DNA of 64,000 nucleotides from Paenibacillus sp. Soil766 (GTDB lineage: Bacteria; Bacillota; Bacilli; Paenibacillales; NBRC-103111). The stretch spans positions 62,001 to 126,000 of the forward strand of contig NZ_LMSJ01000009.1 of assembly GCF_001428105.1 (NCBI RefSeq), written 5' to 3'. The notes under the pieces are model-generated. The model worked only from the letters and a program-made list of their open reading frames with translations. It had not been told where the DNA came from and made no database searches. Both the position numbers and the translations under genes were made by a program. Below, piece after piece: positions 1 to 9,124 of this stretch. Within the stretch, counting starts at the first letter, position 1; each line of letters opens with the position of its first letter.

Positions 1-1143
1 TTTTTGATACTGATACTGATACTGATACTCTCTGGATGCTGGGACAGAAATGAAATAAACGATTACGCCTTCTGGATTGGAACAGCCTTAGATATAACGG
101 AAAATGGTAAGCTTCAAAAAAGCGCTCAGATCGCGGTTCCTGCTGATTTCAGGAGTATCCGAGGCGGTGGGGGAAAGAGTGAAAGGGCAAACATTGTATT
201 AACGGCGACAGGATCGTCAATCGTAGATTTGACGCAACAAATTCAAGACAAACTGCCACGTAAAGTTTTCCTAGGGCATCGCAGATCTATTTTTGTCGGA
301 GAAAAGTTGGCACGAAAAGGGCTCATCGATGTCATGGATCAATTCACAAGAAATACGGATACACGTCTGCGGACAGATATTTTCGTTGTGAATAACGGAG
401 AAGGAAAGGAAGTATTGAATATTAACTCTCCTTTCAATCAATTTTCATCCATCGTAGCAGTTGATCAAGACCGTTATTGTCGTTTAGGTGACACTGCCTT
501 GCGAGATGTATTAATCGATGTGCGGAGGGATGGCGTTCGCCCTGCTATGCCTATGATCGAGATTTCCCCGATGAATAACCAAGAGAAAGACAAAATATTT
601 AATGTCAGATCAGTCGCTATCTTTAATAAAAATTTGCAAATGGTTGGAGAGGTGAGTGGAAGAGAATCTCTTGAACTATTTTGGGTAAAAGGAGTATTGA
701 AAAATCAATTCGTGACAGAAGAGCTAGAGGAGGGAAGCATAGCTTTATATGAATCGAATTTAAAACAAATCATCCGAACTAGTTATGTTGGAAATAAATT
801 AAAGGCTTACATCAAACTAATGGGAACTGGAAGAGTACTTGAAAATAATACAGATATTGATCTCTCTGTATCCAAGGATCGTCTGTATGTAGAAAAAAAG
901 CTGAATGAAATTAAAGCAAAGAGAGTAGAAGAAACAATAAACAATATACAGTCTCAGTTTGGGCAGGACGTGTTCGGAATCGGCGAAGAATTTCATAGAG
1001 AACATCCTTATCAATGGAAAGAAATTCGAGAGCGGTGGGATGATATATTCCCGACGATTGAAGTGGCCGTTGATGTCAAGTTGAATATTCAGAGTACGGG
1101 AGATATCCGCAAGCGAATCGTTAGGAAAGGAGGAAAAGAATGA
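1..1143 (+). CDS. Ger(x)C family spore germination lipoprotein (5' end cut by window)
   Basis: This is the C subunit of a GerA-type nutrient germinant receptor, a lipoprotein on the outer face of the inner spore membrane. The reading frame is open to the window edge, so the true start is probably upstream; a TTG at position 4 is the first possible start inside the window. A hydrophobic Ile/Leu run ends in a lipobox LSGC with Cys at 37-39, followed by WDRNEIND, a typical beginning for mature Ger(x)C proteins. About 380 residues fits the family. The stop overlaps the next gene (ATGA), so B and C subunits are coupled; the A subunit gene is expected upstream of the window. The signal peptide is encoded by a hexanucleotide repeat. 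Family assignment is confident; the germinant is unknown. Confidence 0.9.
   Translation, partial: FLILILILILSGCWDRNEINDYAFWIGTALDITENGKLQKSAQIAVPADFRSIRGGGGKSERANIVLTATGSSIVDLTQQIQDKLPRKVFLGHRRSIFVGEKLARKGLIDVMDQFTRNTDTRLRTDIFVVNNGEGKEVLNINSPFNQFSSIVAVDQDRYCRLGDTALRDVLIDVRRDGVRPAMPMIEISPMNNQEKDKIFNVRSVAIFNKNLQMVGEVSGRESLELFWVKGVLKNQFVTEELEEGSIALYESNLKQIIRTSYVGNKLKAYIKLMGTGRVLENNTDIDLSVSKDRLYVEKKLNEIKAKRVEETINNIQSQFGQDVFGIGEEFHREHPYQWKEIRERWDDIFPTIEVAVDVKLNIQSTGDIRKRIVRKGGKE
6..29 (+). repeat. Hexanucleotide GATACT repeat, four units
   Basis: Four tandem copies of GATACT lie in the signal-peptide part of the gerC-like gene and encode alternating Ile-Leu. Changes in copy number would keep the frame and only change the hydrophobic length. 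Confidence 0.8.
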
Positions 1144-2231
1144 AAATTTCAACGTGGCAGTTATTTTGGATATTTACCACATTAGAAATTTCAATGTCGA
1201 TTTGGTTGACGATTTCGCCTACGATCGAAATCGCAAAACAAGACGCGTGGATCTCGCTTGCGGTTGCGGGTTTAATTGGTGTGTTCGTAACATATATCAT
1301 CGTTCGAGTAAGTCAGCTGCACGCATCACAAACGTTGGTAGAGTTTGCTCAGAAGCTTTTTGGAAAGTGGATTGGAAAACTAATCAGTCTGTTGTATATT
1401 CTGGTATGGTATTCCGTTTGTGCAGATATTTTACGTATATTTTCATTATTTATTAAGCAGATTCTTTTTCACGATACGCCCGTATGGAGTATTTCAGCAT
1501 TGATGATGGCAGCGATGATATACATAACCATCGCAGGCAGCGTTGAAGCCATTGCACGTTTTAGTGAGTTGGCTGGACCTTTGATTCTTCTCGGCATTGT
1601 GATCACATTTGCCTTAAACATACCCAATTTGCATCTAGCGCTCATTCTGCCCATTTACGCGGATACAGGTGCTATCCCGATCATGAAGGGATCATTAGTA
1701 AATGCTTCTTTCCTTGGGGAGTCAATGATGCTAATGATGTTAACGCCATTTATTGCTAAGCCGGAAAAACTGCTCAAACCGATACTCTTGTCAATATGCA
1801 TTCCATCTTTGCTCGCAATTATTGCGACAATGATGGTTATTTCAACATTCGGGATACATATTGGATCGAGCATGTACTTTCCCTATTTTGCCATGGTACG
1901 CTTTATTAATTATTTAGATTTTATCCAAAATATGGATGTGTGGATTGTATTCATCTGGATTTTTTGTGTATTAGTCAAGTTGTCTATTTACTTGTTCATC
2001 AACAGTTATGGAACTGCTCAATTAGTTGGAGTTAAGAATTGGCGGAGAATGATCGCAATAGCAGCTCCTGTCATTTTCGCTATTTCCTTAATACCAGCAA
2101 ACATCTTTGGGATATTAGATTACGCGAACTTAGTCTGGACTTCCTATATTTTCCCTATTTTCATCGTAGGACTTCCCTTAGTTATTCTACTTGTTAGTCA
2201 TATTAGAGGAAGACATGTGCAAGAGGTGTGA
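1140..2231 (+). CDS. GerAB-type spore germination permease
   Basis: This is the B subunit of a germinant receptor, a multi-pass protein of the APC-superfamily Spore_permease family that is thought to bind the germinant. It has 363 residues with about ten hydrophobic segments, starting with WQLFWIFTTLEISMSIWL. The length is normal for the family. The start ATG overlaps the stop of the gerC-like gene in ATGA, and an AAAGGAGG ribosome site lies at 1126-1133 inside the upstream gene. The order is C then B. Expression is expected in the forespore, though I did not identify a sigma-G promoter because the operon start is outside the window. Confidence 0.9.
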   Translation: MKISTWQLFWIFTTLEISMSIWLTISPTIEIAKQDAWISLAVAGLIGVFVTYIIVRVSQLHASQTLVEFAQKLFGKWIGKLISLLYILVWYSVCADILRIFSLFIKQILFHDTPVWSISALMMAAMIYITIAGSVEAIARFSELAGPLILLGIVITFALNIPNLHLALILPIYADTGAIPIMKGSLVNASFLGESMMLMMLTPFIAKPEKLLKPILLSICIPSLLAIIATMMVISTFGIHIGSSMYFPYFAMVRFINYLDFIQNMDVWIVFIWIFCVLVKLSIYLFINSYGTAQLVGVKNWRRMIAIAAPVIFAISLIPANIFGILDYANLVWTSYIFPIFIVGLPLVILLVSHIRGRHVQEV

Positions 2232-2350
2232 ACATGCGTAGAGAGGCATATACGTGAATCAGTTTATGAATATTTAAGAAATGCTTTATAAGGAGTTAAC
2301 TTCCATTGATTATCTTAGAGGTAAGAAGATATCAAGGAGATTCTAACATA

Positions 2351-2857
2351 ATGAAAAACTTTTCTATGACAAAGAAAAAATGGATGTTAAGCTTACATAT
2401 TTTATTTGCCGCGATTATGTTAGGTACAAGTGTGACATTTCTCATCTTGAGTCTTACAATCGCGAGTACCAGTGATTCTAAGTTAATACTTTCATGTTAT
2501 AAAGCCATGCATGTATTGGCTGAGACCTCGGTACGAGCATCTGTGATCGGGACAATCGTGACAGGAGTGCTTTTATCACTCGGGACTCACTGGGGTTTGC
2601 TAAAATATTATTGGATCATTGCCAAAGAAGTGCTTACCGTTGTCGCGGTAATTGTAGGGCCTATAGGTATGTACATTTGGACATTGAATGGCATATCATT
2701 GTTGACAGAAGTTGGGGGAGAGAGTGCGAATCAAGGAGCATATGTTTCCAATATGCTATCGTTATTTATAGGGATTGGACTTCAATTACTTTCATTAATC
2801 GCCATGTATCTACTATCGGTGTTTAAACCTTGGGGGAAGAGAAAAAGCAGAGGATAG
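2351..2857 (+). CDS. Small four-TM membrane protein, DUF2269-like
   Basis: A 168-residue integral membrane protein beginning MKNFSMTKKKW. It has four hydrophobic helices, around residues 12-35, 55-75, 84-108 and 135-155. The pattern (early HILFAAIMLGTS segment, central His in KAMHVLAETS) resembles the DUF2269 family of predicted membrane proteins, whose function is unknown. The ATG at 2351 is preferred over an earlier in-frame TTG because AAGGAG lies at 2334-2339. The gene stands alone and its stop codon is inside a strong bidirectional terminator. No catalytic motif is visible. Confidence 0.65.
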   Translation: MKNFSMTKKKWMLSLHILFAAIMLGTSVTFLILSLTIASTSDSKLILSCYKAMHVLAETSVRASVIGTIVTGVLLSLGTHWGLLKYYWIIAKEVLTVVAVIVGPIGMYIWTLNGISLLTEVGGESANQGAYVSNMLSLFIGIGLQLLSLIAMYLLSVFKPWGKRKSRG

Positions 2858-2892
2858 GAAAGGGAGAACCCTACTCTTATCCTCTGCTTTTT
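2842..2892. terminator. Bidirectional terminator between convergent genes
   Basis: A perfect 15-bp inverted repeat (2842-2856 and 2878-2892) has an A-run on the left and a T-run on the right. It sits between the DUF2269-like gene and the CBS gene and contains the stop codon of the former. Confidence 0.9.
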
Positions 2893-2903
2893 GATGTAAC
2901 AGA

Positions 2904-3308
2904 TTAATCCGTAATATTTCTTGTATAATATTCGATAATGTCCTTGCGTCGAATGATACCAAGGAAAACGCGATCCTTATCTACAACGGGAACAAAGTTC
3001 TGGTCAGCAGCTAGTGCTAACATATCTTCCATATGTGCATCGATGGCGACGCACTCGTTATAAATTCGTTTTCGAATGTTGGTTACAGACACTTCATCCA
3101 TGTTAACGAAGGACAGGCCGGGCGTGCACTTCAGCTTCCATAATAAATCTCCTTCGGATAAAGTGCCGACATATTTCCCTTCCTCATCGATAATTGGAAT
3201 CGCTGTATAATGGCAGGCTTCCAGTCGCTCTATCGCTTCTTTCATCGAGGCCGATGTCGTCAGATAAGATACTTTGTCTTTAGGTAGTAAAAACGATTTA
3301 ATTTCCAC
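2904..3308 (-). CDS. CBS-domain pair protein
   Basis: A 134-residue cytosolic protein made of two CBS motifs. The first includes ACHYTAIPIIDEEGKYVGTLSEGDLL and the second QNFVPVVDKDRVFLGIIRRKDIIEYY. CBS pairs bind adenine nucleotides or c-di-AMP and often act as sensors. The stand-alone form and size resemble Bacillus DarB/CbpB, but identity is not strong enough to name it. The start chosen is the GTG at 3308: an AAAAGGAG site (3318-3325, minus strand) is nine bases away, whereas an in-frame GTG twelve codons upstream has no site. It is monocistronic and ends at the shared terminator. Confidence 0.8.
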   Translation of the reverse strand: MEIKSFLLPKDKVSYLTTSASMKEAIERLEACHYTAIPIIDEEGKYVGTLSEGDLLWKLKCTPGLSFVNMDEVSVTNIRKRIYNECVAIDAHMEDMLALAADQNFVPVVDKDRVFLGIIRRKDIIEYYTRNITD

Positions 3309-3540
3309 TTTGTTTCGCTCCTTTTCATCCCGAATTAGTTTCACTATTTAATTAAAACATAAATCCGACCTAAAGAGTGCACAATTGACGAGTGTAATAA
3401 ATGGAAATTTGAAAAAAGTTGATTTTTCGTAACATTAGAAACGATTGAAAATGTAAATAAATTTCCAAATAATCCATTTCACACAGAACATTCCCATGCT
3501 GCACACGTCTAATTGAATAGGAATGAGTTGGAGGGATGAG

Positions 3541-3570
3541 ATGAGCAAATGGCTATTTGTAGCGACTTAG
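3541..3570 (+). other. Nine-codon micro-ORF with a ribosome site
   Basis: The codons MSKWLFVAT followed by TAG are preceded by GGAGGG at 3530-3535. It lies 28 bases upstream of the DUF4309 gene. It could be a leader peptide or chance; no stem-loop or terminator is attached. The rest of the 290-base gap from 3309 to 3597 shows no other clear element. Confidence 0.3.
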
Positions 3571-3597
3571 AATGAATGTAACCGTGAGGAGTGAGAA

Positions 3598-4896
3598 ATG
3601 AATCTGATGACAAAAAAATATGTAGTGATCCTTATAAGTGTGTTAATCGTAGGGTTAGGATGTGGTTATTCAATCGCAAATCTCACTACTAAGTCTGAAA
3701 CGGAGCTAAGTATGGAATCGACTCCGACGCCTATAGGGGAAAGTAACCAAACTCCAAGTGTTGCGAAGATCAGTACGAATCTAAAGGATAGAGATACCCT
3801 ATTGCGCATATTATCTAGAGTTCATGATAGCACAGAAGGTTACGAATATACGGAAGATCAGCTAAAAGAGCTTCAAGTTAATCAAGAAAATAAGGAATAC
3901 AGCAAGGTTCTGCAAAAGTTCGTCCAGTCACGGCTAAAACAGGAAATCACATCCTTTCAAACGATTGGTAAATCCGTAAATCCTCGTTCTGTACTCATAA
4001 CTACTAGCGATCAACAAGTCTATATGGTCTATATGAAAAAAGATTATTCTCACGATGGAATCTGGATCATAAGTGCTTTTATGGATTATATGCCACAAGA
4101 AGATCAAATTAATGAGATCTATACCTCGCTTCCGCTCGCAGAAGCACCTGAGGATGTAAAAGAGTGGGCACAAGCTTTATTGAATCAGCCAGAGTGGAAA
4201 AAAGAATTTCGCACTTTTGGTGATCGCACGTATGCATTGATTAAATCATCTTCGTCTTTTTCGGATTCCGTGGAGTTGGAGGAAGTCATGAATTCGGCAG
4301 GTGAAGTGTTTATTTCTTATCAGTCGTATCAATATGCCGCGAATAGCAATAAGGATTTGATCAATGATTATCTATTTTTGGAATTAAAAGGTCCAAGTAT
4401 TAGGGACGTTACCTTTGAGAATACCTACTCCAATGTTCCGCTTGTGGATGGAAAGGAGCCTATACCTGGAGATGAGACAACGATCTCACATTTGAAGGAA
4501 GCTATTGTGTTGAATCAGAAATTCATGGAGCTAGCTGCGATGGGAAAAATTCGAGGAATTGAATATGGCATCGGTGCCACAGAGGCTGAAGTGAGGGCAA
4601 AATGGGGGAAGCCTCATGAAATCGGTTCTAGGCAAGTGGAATTTCAGCGGTGGTATAATTATCAGTTAACTTTCTGGTCGCCAGATCATAAGCTCGGTGC
4701 CATTCGTATTCTTGGAGCTTCCGTGCCATATACCTTGCCTCAAGTCAAGAAGTCATTAGGAAACCCCAAAAGTGAAGTGAATGGGGTAGATGGCGTTTGG
4801 AGCTTATTGTACCAAGCTGGTGATTATGACTTGTATGTCAATGCTACAACCGAAGATGGGCAAGTTGAATCCGTGATGTTAAAAAAGAAAGAATAG
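3598..4896 (+). CDS. Exported protein with C-terminal DUF4309-like domain
   Basis: A 432-residue protein with an N-terminal signal or anchor (KKYVVILISVLIVGLGCGYSI). A Cys follows the hydrophobic core but does not form a canonical lipobox. A Ser/Thr/Pro-rich stretch follows (about 35-60), then an unrecognised middle region. The C-terminal 130 residues have the DUF4309 pattern: GKIRGIEYGIGATEAEVRAKWGKP, then VPYTLPQVKKSLGNP. Bacillus YjgB carries this domain; its role is unknown but extracellular. The start ATG follows GTGAGGAGTGAGA. The gene appears monocistronic. No enzyme motif was recognised. Confidence 0.7.
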   Translation: MNLMTKKYVVILISVLIVGLGCGYSIANLTTKSETELSMESTPTPIGESNQTPSVAKISTNLKDRDTLLRILSRVHDSTEGYEYTEDQLKELQVNQENKEYSKVLQKFVQSRLKQEITSFQTIGKSVNPRSVLITTSDQQVYMVYMKKDYSHDGIWIISAFMDYMPQEDQINEIYTSLPLAEAPEDVKEWAQALLNQPEWKKEFRTFGDRTYALIKSSSSFSDSVELEEVMNSAGEVFISYQSYQYAANSNKDLINDYLFLELKGPSIRDVTFENTYSNVPLVDGKEPIPGDETTISHLKEAIVLNQKFMELAAMGKIRGIEYGIGATEAEVRAKWGKPHEIGSRQVEFQRWYNYQLTFWSPDHKLGAIRILGASVPYTLPQVKKSLGNPKSEVNGVDGVWSLLYQAGDYDLYVNATTEDGQVESVMLKKKE

Positions 4897-4939
4897 CTGG
4901 ATTGAAATGAAGAGTTGAATTATAAGAGGAGGTGCAGAC

Positions 4940-5908
4940 ATGAAGGCGGTAATCTACACGAAATACGGTACTCCGAATGAGCTAACATGTATAGAAGTGG
5001 AAAAGCCGCAGCCTAAAGATCATGAAGTATTGATTAACGTTCATGCGGCATCGATCAATTCATGGGATTGGGATCTATTGCGAGGCACTCCGTTCTTAGT
5101 GCGAATAGGAGCCATTCTCAAGCCCAGATATGCCATTCTCGGAGCAGATATTGCAGGGCGTGTTGAAGCGGTTGGTAAAGGAGTAAAGCAGTTTGTTCCG
5201 GGAGATGAAGTATTCGGAGACATTTCAGGCTGTAGGTGGGGCGGATTTGCAGAATATGTGTGTGCATCAGAAAAGGCATTGTCACTGAAACCAGCTCGTA
5301 TATCCTTTGAGGATGCCGCGGCTATTCCCCAGGCAGCTGTCTTGGCCTTGCAGGGTTTACAGATCAAAGGTCTACTACGAGAAGGCGCTAAGGTGTTAAT
5401 CAATGGTGCGGGTGGCGGTGTTGGAACATTTGCGATTCAACTGGCCAAATTATATGGAGCAGAAGTGACTGCAGTGGACAGTACGACAAAGTTGCCCAAA
5501 CTCCAAGCGCTGGGTGCGGACTTTGTTATGGATTATACGAAAGATGATTTCACCAAAAGTGGAAAAAAATATGACTTTATTCTAGATGTCGTTGGTAATC
5601 GGTCCCTATTCGACTGCAAACGAGCCTTAAACCCAGATGGTCATTATGTAATGGTTGGCGGTACGGTGCCTCGAATTTTTCAGGTAATGTTTCTAAGTCC
5701 ATTGATTTCCTTATTCAGTAAAAAGAAGATGGGGCTCTTAATGCACAAGCCTAACCAAGCAGATCAAAATGAATTGATGGCGCTTTGGGAGTCCGGCAAA
5801 CTAAATCCAGTGAGGGATCGTCAATATCCGTTAGATGATGTTGCAGAAGCTTTTAGTTATTTTGGAAAAGGGCAGCACATCGGGAAAGTTATGATTCGTG
5901 TAAAATAA
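4940..5908 (+). CDS. NAD(P)-dependent MDR-family quinone/alcohol oxidoreductase
   Basis: A cytosolic medium-chain dehydrogenase/reductase of 322 residues. The GroES-like N-terminal half contains GADIAGRVEAVGKGVKQFVPGDEVFG, and the Rossmann half contains INGAGGGVGTFAIQLAKLYGAEVTAV. The zinc-binding cysteines of classical alcohol dehydrogenases are not evident, so the protein belongs with the zinc-independent quinone reductase-like NAD(P)-dependent group. Length and domain order are normal. An AGGAGGTG site at 4926-4933 supports the ATG. It stands alone and ends before a terminator shared with the ABC permease. Substrate cannot be read from sequence. Confidence 0.88.
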   Translation: MKAVIYTKYGTPNELTCIEVEKPQPKDHEVLINVHAASINSWDWDLLRGTPFLVRIGAILKPRYAILGADIAGRVEAVGKGVKQFVPGDEVFGDISGCRWGGFAEYVCASEKALSLKPARISFEDAAAIPQAAVLALQGLQIKGLLREGAKVLINGAGGGVGTFAIQLAKLYGAEVTAVDSTTKLPKLQALGADFVMDYTKDDFTKSGKKYDFILDVVGNRSLFDCKRALNPDGHYVMVGGTVPRIFQVMFLSPLISLFSKKKMGLLMHKPNQADQNELMALWESGKLNPVRDRQYPLDDVAEAFSYFGKGQHIGKVMIRVK

Positions 5909-5943
5909 CAGGGTAATTGTACTTATTAATCTAATTACTTAAA

Positions 5944-5986
5944 AGGCTGATCTTAGTAGAAACCCTACTTGAGATCAGCCTATTTA
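5944..5986. terminator. Bidirectional terminator
   Basis: The inverted repeat AGGCTGATCT (5944-5953) and AGATCAGCCT (5972-5981) is extended by an inner AGTAG/CTACT pairing and flanked by A- and T-rich tails. It separates the convergent MDR and ABC permease genes. Confidence 0.85.
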
Positions 5987-5995
5987 TGTGGAATG

Positions 5996-6808
5996 TTACG
6001 TACGGCGCATATAAGCAATAACCGTAATAGGCGCAAATATAGCTACAATGACGATAGCTCCGAAGAGAGAAATCGTGAGATCCCAGCCTACCGTACCTTG
6101 ATTTGCAAGCTGACGAACAGCTGAGACGAGGTGTGAGATCGGGTTTATTTTTACAAACCATTGAAGCCAGTTAGGCATCGTATCAACAGGAACGAACGCG
6201 TTAGATAGGAACGTAAGTGGAAATAGGACAAGCATCGAAATCCCCTGAACACTGGATGCTGTGCGAGCAATGACGCCGAAGAAAGCGAAAATCCAGCTGA
6301 TCGCCCATGAGCAGAAAATGACAAGCAGCGCAGCGATTGCTACATTAGCCAAGCCACCTTCAGGTCGATACCCCATGATGAAACCCATGGAGAACGTAAG
6401 TACCGTCGCAATGGTATAGCGGATGGTATCCGCCATTAAGGCTCCGGCAAGAGGCGCTATACGTGCGATTGGCAGTGATTTGAAACGGTCGAAGACGCCT
6501 TTATCCATATCCTCTCGCAACTGGGTACCGGTAACAATGGAAGTTGTAATGACGGTTTGAACAAGAATACCTGGAATAATGACTGGCAAATAACTTATAA
6601 CGTCTCCCGAGATGGCACCACCGAAAATGTAAGTGAACATGAGTGTGAAGATAATCGGTTGAAGTGTGACGTCAAACAATTGCTCTGGTGTACGTCGGAT
6701 CTTGAGCAGACCTCTATAGCCCATTGTCAAGGAATTACGTACGGATTGACGGAAGCTTGTGTGGTTCTTCAAATGCCGTTCGGAAACGGGTTTAATCGAT
6801 GCACTCAT
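5996..6808 (-). CDS. ABC-2 type drug exporter permease, DrrB-like
   Basis: The membrane subunit of an ABC-2 exporter related to daunorubicin DrrB. It has 270 residues with six hydrophobic segments, preceded by a basic cytosolic N-terminus that includes SLTMGYRGLLKIRRTPEQLFDVTLQP, typical of this family. It follows its ATPase on the minus strand with a four-base overlap, so the two are translationally coupled. A GGAGG site lies before the ATG. The likely role is export of a hydrophobic compound; the substrate is unknown. Confidence 0.9.
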   Translation of the reverse strand: MSASIKPVSERHLKNHTSFRQSVRNSLTMGYRGLLKIRRTPEQLFDVTLQPIIFTLMFTYIFGGAISGDVISYLPVIIPGILVQTVITTSIVTGTQLREDMDKGVFDRFKSLPIARIAPLAGALMADTIRYTIATVLTFSMGFIMGYRPEGGLANVAIAALLVIFCSWAISWIFAFFGVIARTASSVQGISMLVLFPLTFLSNAFVPVDTMPNWLQWFVKINPISHLVSAVRQLANQGTVGWDLTISLFGAIVIVAIFAPITVIAYMRRT

Positions 6809-7827
6809 ACTCTTGCCTCCTGTTTGTGACTTGTTGCAGTAGATATCTCAGCATCGTTCTCTTGTACACCATGTCCTGTAATGGTTAAAAATACTTCATC
6901 CAACGTTGGCTTTTGTACACTCATCTCGGCCAAGTGAATACCTGCTTCGCGCAGGGAAATAAGCAAGTCAGTCACACGATCAGCATTCGCCATTGGAGCG
7001 GATATCTTACCGCCAACAACAGTTGAAACTACCTTCAGTACTTGCTCAACGGTTCTGCGTGCTTGTTCAATATCTAACGGATTTGTGACACTAAGCTGCA
7101 AGGATGAGGTGCCGACAGAAGCTTTAAGCTCATCTACAGTTCCCTCAGCGACAACGCGCCCACGATCGATAACTGCAATCCGGTCAGCCAGTTGGTCGGC
7201 CTCTTCAAGGTATTGTGTTGTAAGCAATATCGTTGATCCTGTGTCGACCAGTCGACGGATGGTGTCCCACATCTGAGAACGTGTCCGAGGATCTAGCCCT
7301 GTTGTCGGTTCGTCCAAGAAGATGAGTGGAGGCTGCGCGATAAGACTCGCGGCGAGATCGAGTCGGCGTCGCATACCGCCAGAGAAATTCTTCAACGGGC
7401 GCTTAGCCGCTTCGGTTAAACCGAATTCTTCTAGTAATTCGTCTGACTTTTGACGAGCCTCTTTACGGCTTAGCCCGAGAAGGCGAGAGAAAATAATTAA
7501 ATTCTCTGTTGCACTTAATGTTTCATCGACTGATGCGAATTGTCCGGTCACACCGATCAATTGACGGACGATATGCGATTCTTTCACGACATCGTAGCCA
7601 AAGATTTTGGCCGAACCTGCATCAGGTCTAAGAAGGGTCGCCAACATATTGATCGTGGTCGTCTTCCCAGCTCCATTCGGACCTAGAACGCCGTAAATTG
7701 ACCCAGCCTTCACATTCAAATTGACACCATCTACCGCGCGATTTTCTCCAAAAGTTTTGACAAGGCCACTCGCCTGTACAGCCCACTCGCCTTGTTGCGC
7801 TGCTTCTTTTCTTTGTAAAGAATCCAA
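6805..7827 (-). CDS. ABC exporter ATP-binding protein, DrrA-like
   Basis: The ATPase of the DrrAB-type exporter, 340 residues. It has Walker A GPNGAGKT (49-56), signature SGGM (149-152) and Walker B LIFLDEP (168-174) followed by TTGLD. The C-terminal 100 residues match the DrrA/DUF4162 extension (VQKPTLDEVFLTITG). The ATG is preceded by AGGAGG on the minus strand. It is the first gene of a two-gene operon divergent from the YtrA-type operon, with about 175 bases between them that must hold both promoters. Confidence 0.93.
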   Translation of the reverse strand: MDSLQRKEAAQQGEWAVQASGLVKTFGENRAVDGVNLNVKAGSIYGVLGPNGAGKTTTINMLATLLRPDAGSAKIFGYDVVKESHIVRQLIGVTGQFASVDETLSATENLIIFSRLLGLSRKEARQKSDELLEEFGLTEAAKRPLKNFSGGMRRRLDLAASLIAQPPLIFLDEPTTGLDPRTRSQMWDTIRRLVDTGSTILLTTQYLEEADQLADRIAVIDRGRVVAEGTVDELKASVGTSSLQLSVTNPLDIEQARRTVEQVLKVVSTVVGGKISAPMANADRVTDLLISLREAGIHLAEMSVQKPTLDEVFLTITGHGVQENDAEISTATSHKQEARV

Positions 7828-7920
7828 AGTAATTCCTCCTAGACAACAATTGATGTGGTGATTGTAACGTACATATTTAAACTGAATGTAAACAAATGTA
7901 TATTTTTATTGTTTTGACTA

Positions 7921-7963
7921 TTTACATGTTCTAATGAATTAGTGTACTATAACATTAATACAA
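7921..7963 (+). promoter_or_regulatory. Promoter with YtrA-type GntR operator
   Basis: A candidate -35 TTTACA (7921-7926) and -10 TACTAT (7945-7950) are 18 bases apart. An imperfect palindrome GTGTACTA (7942-7949), six bases, TAATACAA (7956-7963) overlaps the -10. This is the form of operators bound by YtrA-subfamily GntR repressors, and one is encoded in the operon, so autoregulation is inferred. Confidence 0.6.
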
Positions 7964-8001
7964 TTTTCGTGACATTTTTACGATAATAAGGAGTGATCAG
8001 G

Positions 8002-8742
8002 ATGAGAGCTTGGACAGCATTATTTTTAAAAGATTTTAGAATAACAAGGTCCATTTTTTTTATAGGGCTTGTAATGAATGCACTCATTGTAATGCTGACG
8101 TTATATCTGGGGATGATAGCAAATGATAGCTTACTTATTTTCTTGCCCCTCGTTGCGGCAGTTATTTTTCACGTTTTATATATGCCGATCACACTTTTGA
8201 TCAGTTTGAAAACAGAGGCCAACCAGCTCCATTTGTTGCTGCATAATCCGCGACCTGCATCGATATTGATGCTTAGTAAGCTTGTTAATAGTTTAATTAT
8301 GATAGTTTGTTCATTATTGATGTTATATCTGATGTCTGGCTTACTAATCATTCCTAAGTTCAGTTTAATTGAATCGTATTGGACGGATACATGGAATTCA
8401 GGAATACTCATCGCCCTTCATACGATATTGATTTCTATCGTATTTGGGGTATGGATAATCCTGCTCTGGACGTTATTCCATTTCCTCAAAAATAAAATTG
8501 GGCGATGGAGTTGGTTCCTTCTTATTGCTGCTGTTGTCGTACCAAGTTGGATAAATGCCCTATTTGAAAATACCCCACTCTATCAAGTTTTGACAAAATG
8601 GGGAGGCATCACATATTACTTTCCTTCATTTAATATATCGCCGATACAAACGTATGCAGGTGAATATGTGTATAGCTTCCTTATCATTATTGGCTTATTC
8701 GCACTGACAGCATGGATCATAGACAACAAAGTTGAGGTGTAA
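8002..8742 (+). CDS. ABC transporter permease of a YtrA-type operon
   Basis: A 246-residue membrane protein with six predicted helices, starting MRAWTALFLKDFRITRSIFFIG. A cytosolic N-terminal amphipathic stretch followed by paired helices is typical of ABC-2 permeases that partner small ATPases under YtrA regulators. The ATG at 8002 is chosen over an in-frame GTG at 7993 because AAGGAG is at 7988-7993, overlapping that GTG. It is followed after three bases by the regulator and then the ATPase. Such systems respond to cell-wall-active antibiotics in Bacillus; the substrate here is unknown. Confidence 0.75.
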   Translation: MRAWTALFLKDFRITRSIFFIGLVMNALIVMLTLYLGMIANDSLLIFLPLVAAVIFHVLYMPITLLISLKTEANQLHLLLHNPRPASILMLSKLVNSLIMIVCSLLMLYLMSGLLIIPKFSLIESYWTDTWNSGILIALHTILISIVFGVWIILLWTLFHFLKNKIGRWSWFLLIAAVVVPSWINALFENTPLYQVLTKWGGITYYFPSFNISPIQTYAGEYVYSFLIIIGLFALTAWIIDNKVEV

Positions 8743-8745
8743 GGA

Positions 8746-9123
8746 ATGGAAGAATTTAATGCTTCAAAACCAATTTATCTTCAACTGGCTGATCGAATCA
8801 AACGGCAGATTGTAAGTAACGAATTGAAATCAGGTGAGAGGCTGCCTTCTGTACGGGATATGGGGTTAAAATACAGCGTAAATCCAAACACCATTCAACG
8901 TACGTACAGCGAGTTGGAGCGAGAAGGCATTTTGGAAACGAGAAGAGGACATGGCACTTTTGTTACGGAGAAAGAGGGGCATCTAACACAACAACGGGAA
9001 AATTTGAAAAATGAACAAATCCTAACCTTTGTCCAGGTCATGCAAGAAATGGGCTACAGCTCATATGAAATCATCTCGGGTGTTCAGGACCATTTGAATA
9101 AAATTGATAAAGGAGATGAATAA
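8746..9123 (+). CDS. GntR-family regulator, YtrA subfamily
   Basis: A 125-residue DNA-binding repressor. The N-terminal winged helix (KPIYLQLADRIKRQIVSNELKSGERLPSVRDMGLKYSVNPNTIQRTYSELEREGI, split here only by description) is classical GntR. A short C-terminal dimerisation tail of about 50 residues, without a ligand-binding domain, places it in the YtrA subfamily. It lies between the permease and ATPase genes, and its likely operator is the palindrome at 7942-7963. Confidence 0.92.
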   Translation: MEEFNASKPIYLQLADRIKRQIVSNELKSGERLPSVRDMGLKYSVNPNTIQRTYSELEREGILETRRGHGTFVTEKEGHLTQQRENLKNEQILTFVQVMQEMGYSSYEIISGVQDHLNKIDKGDE

Positions 9124-9124
9124 G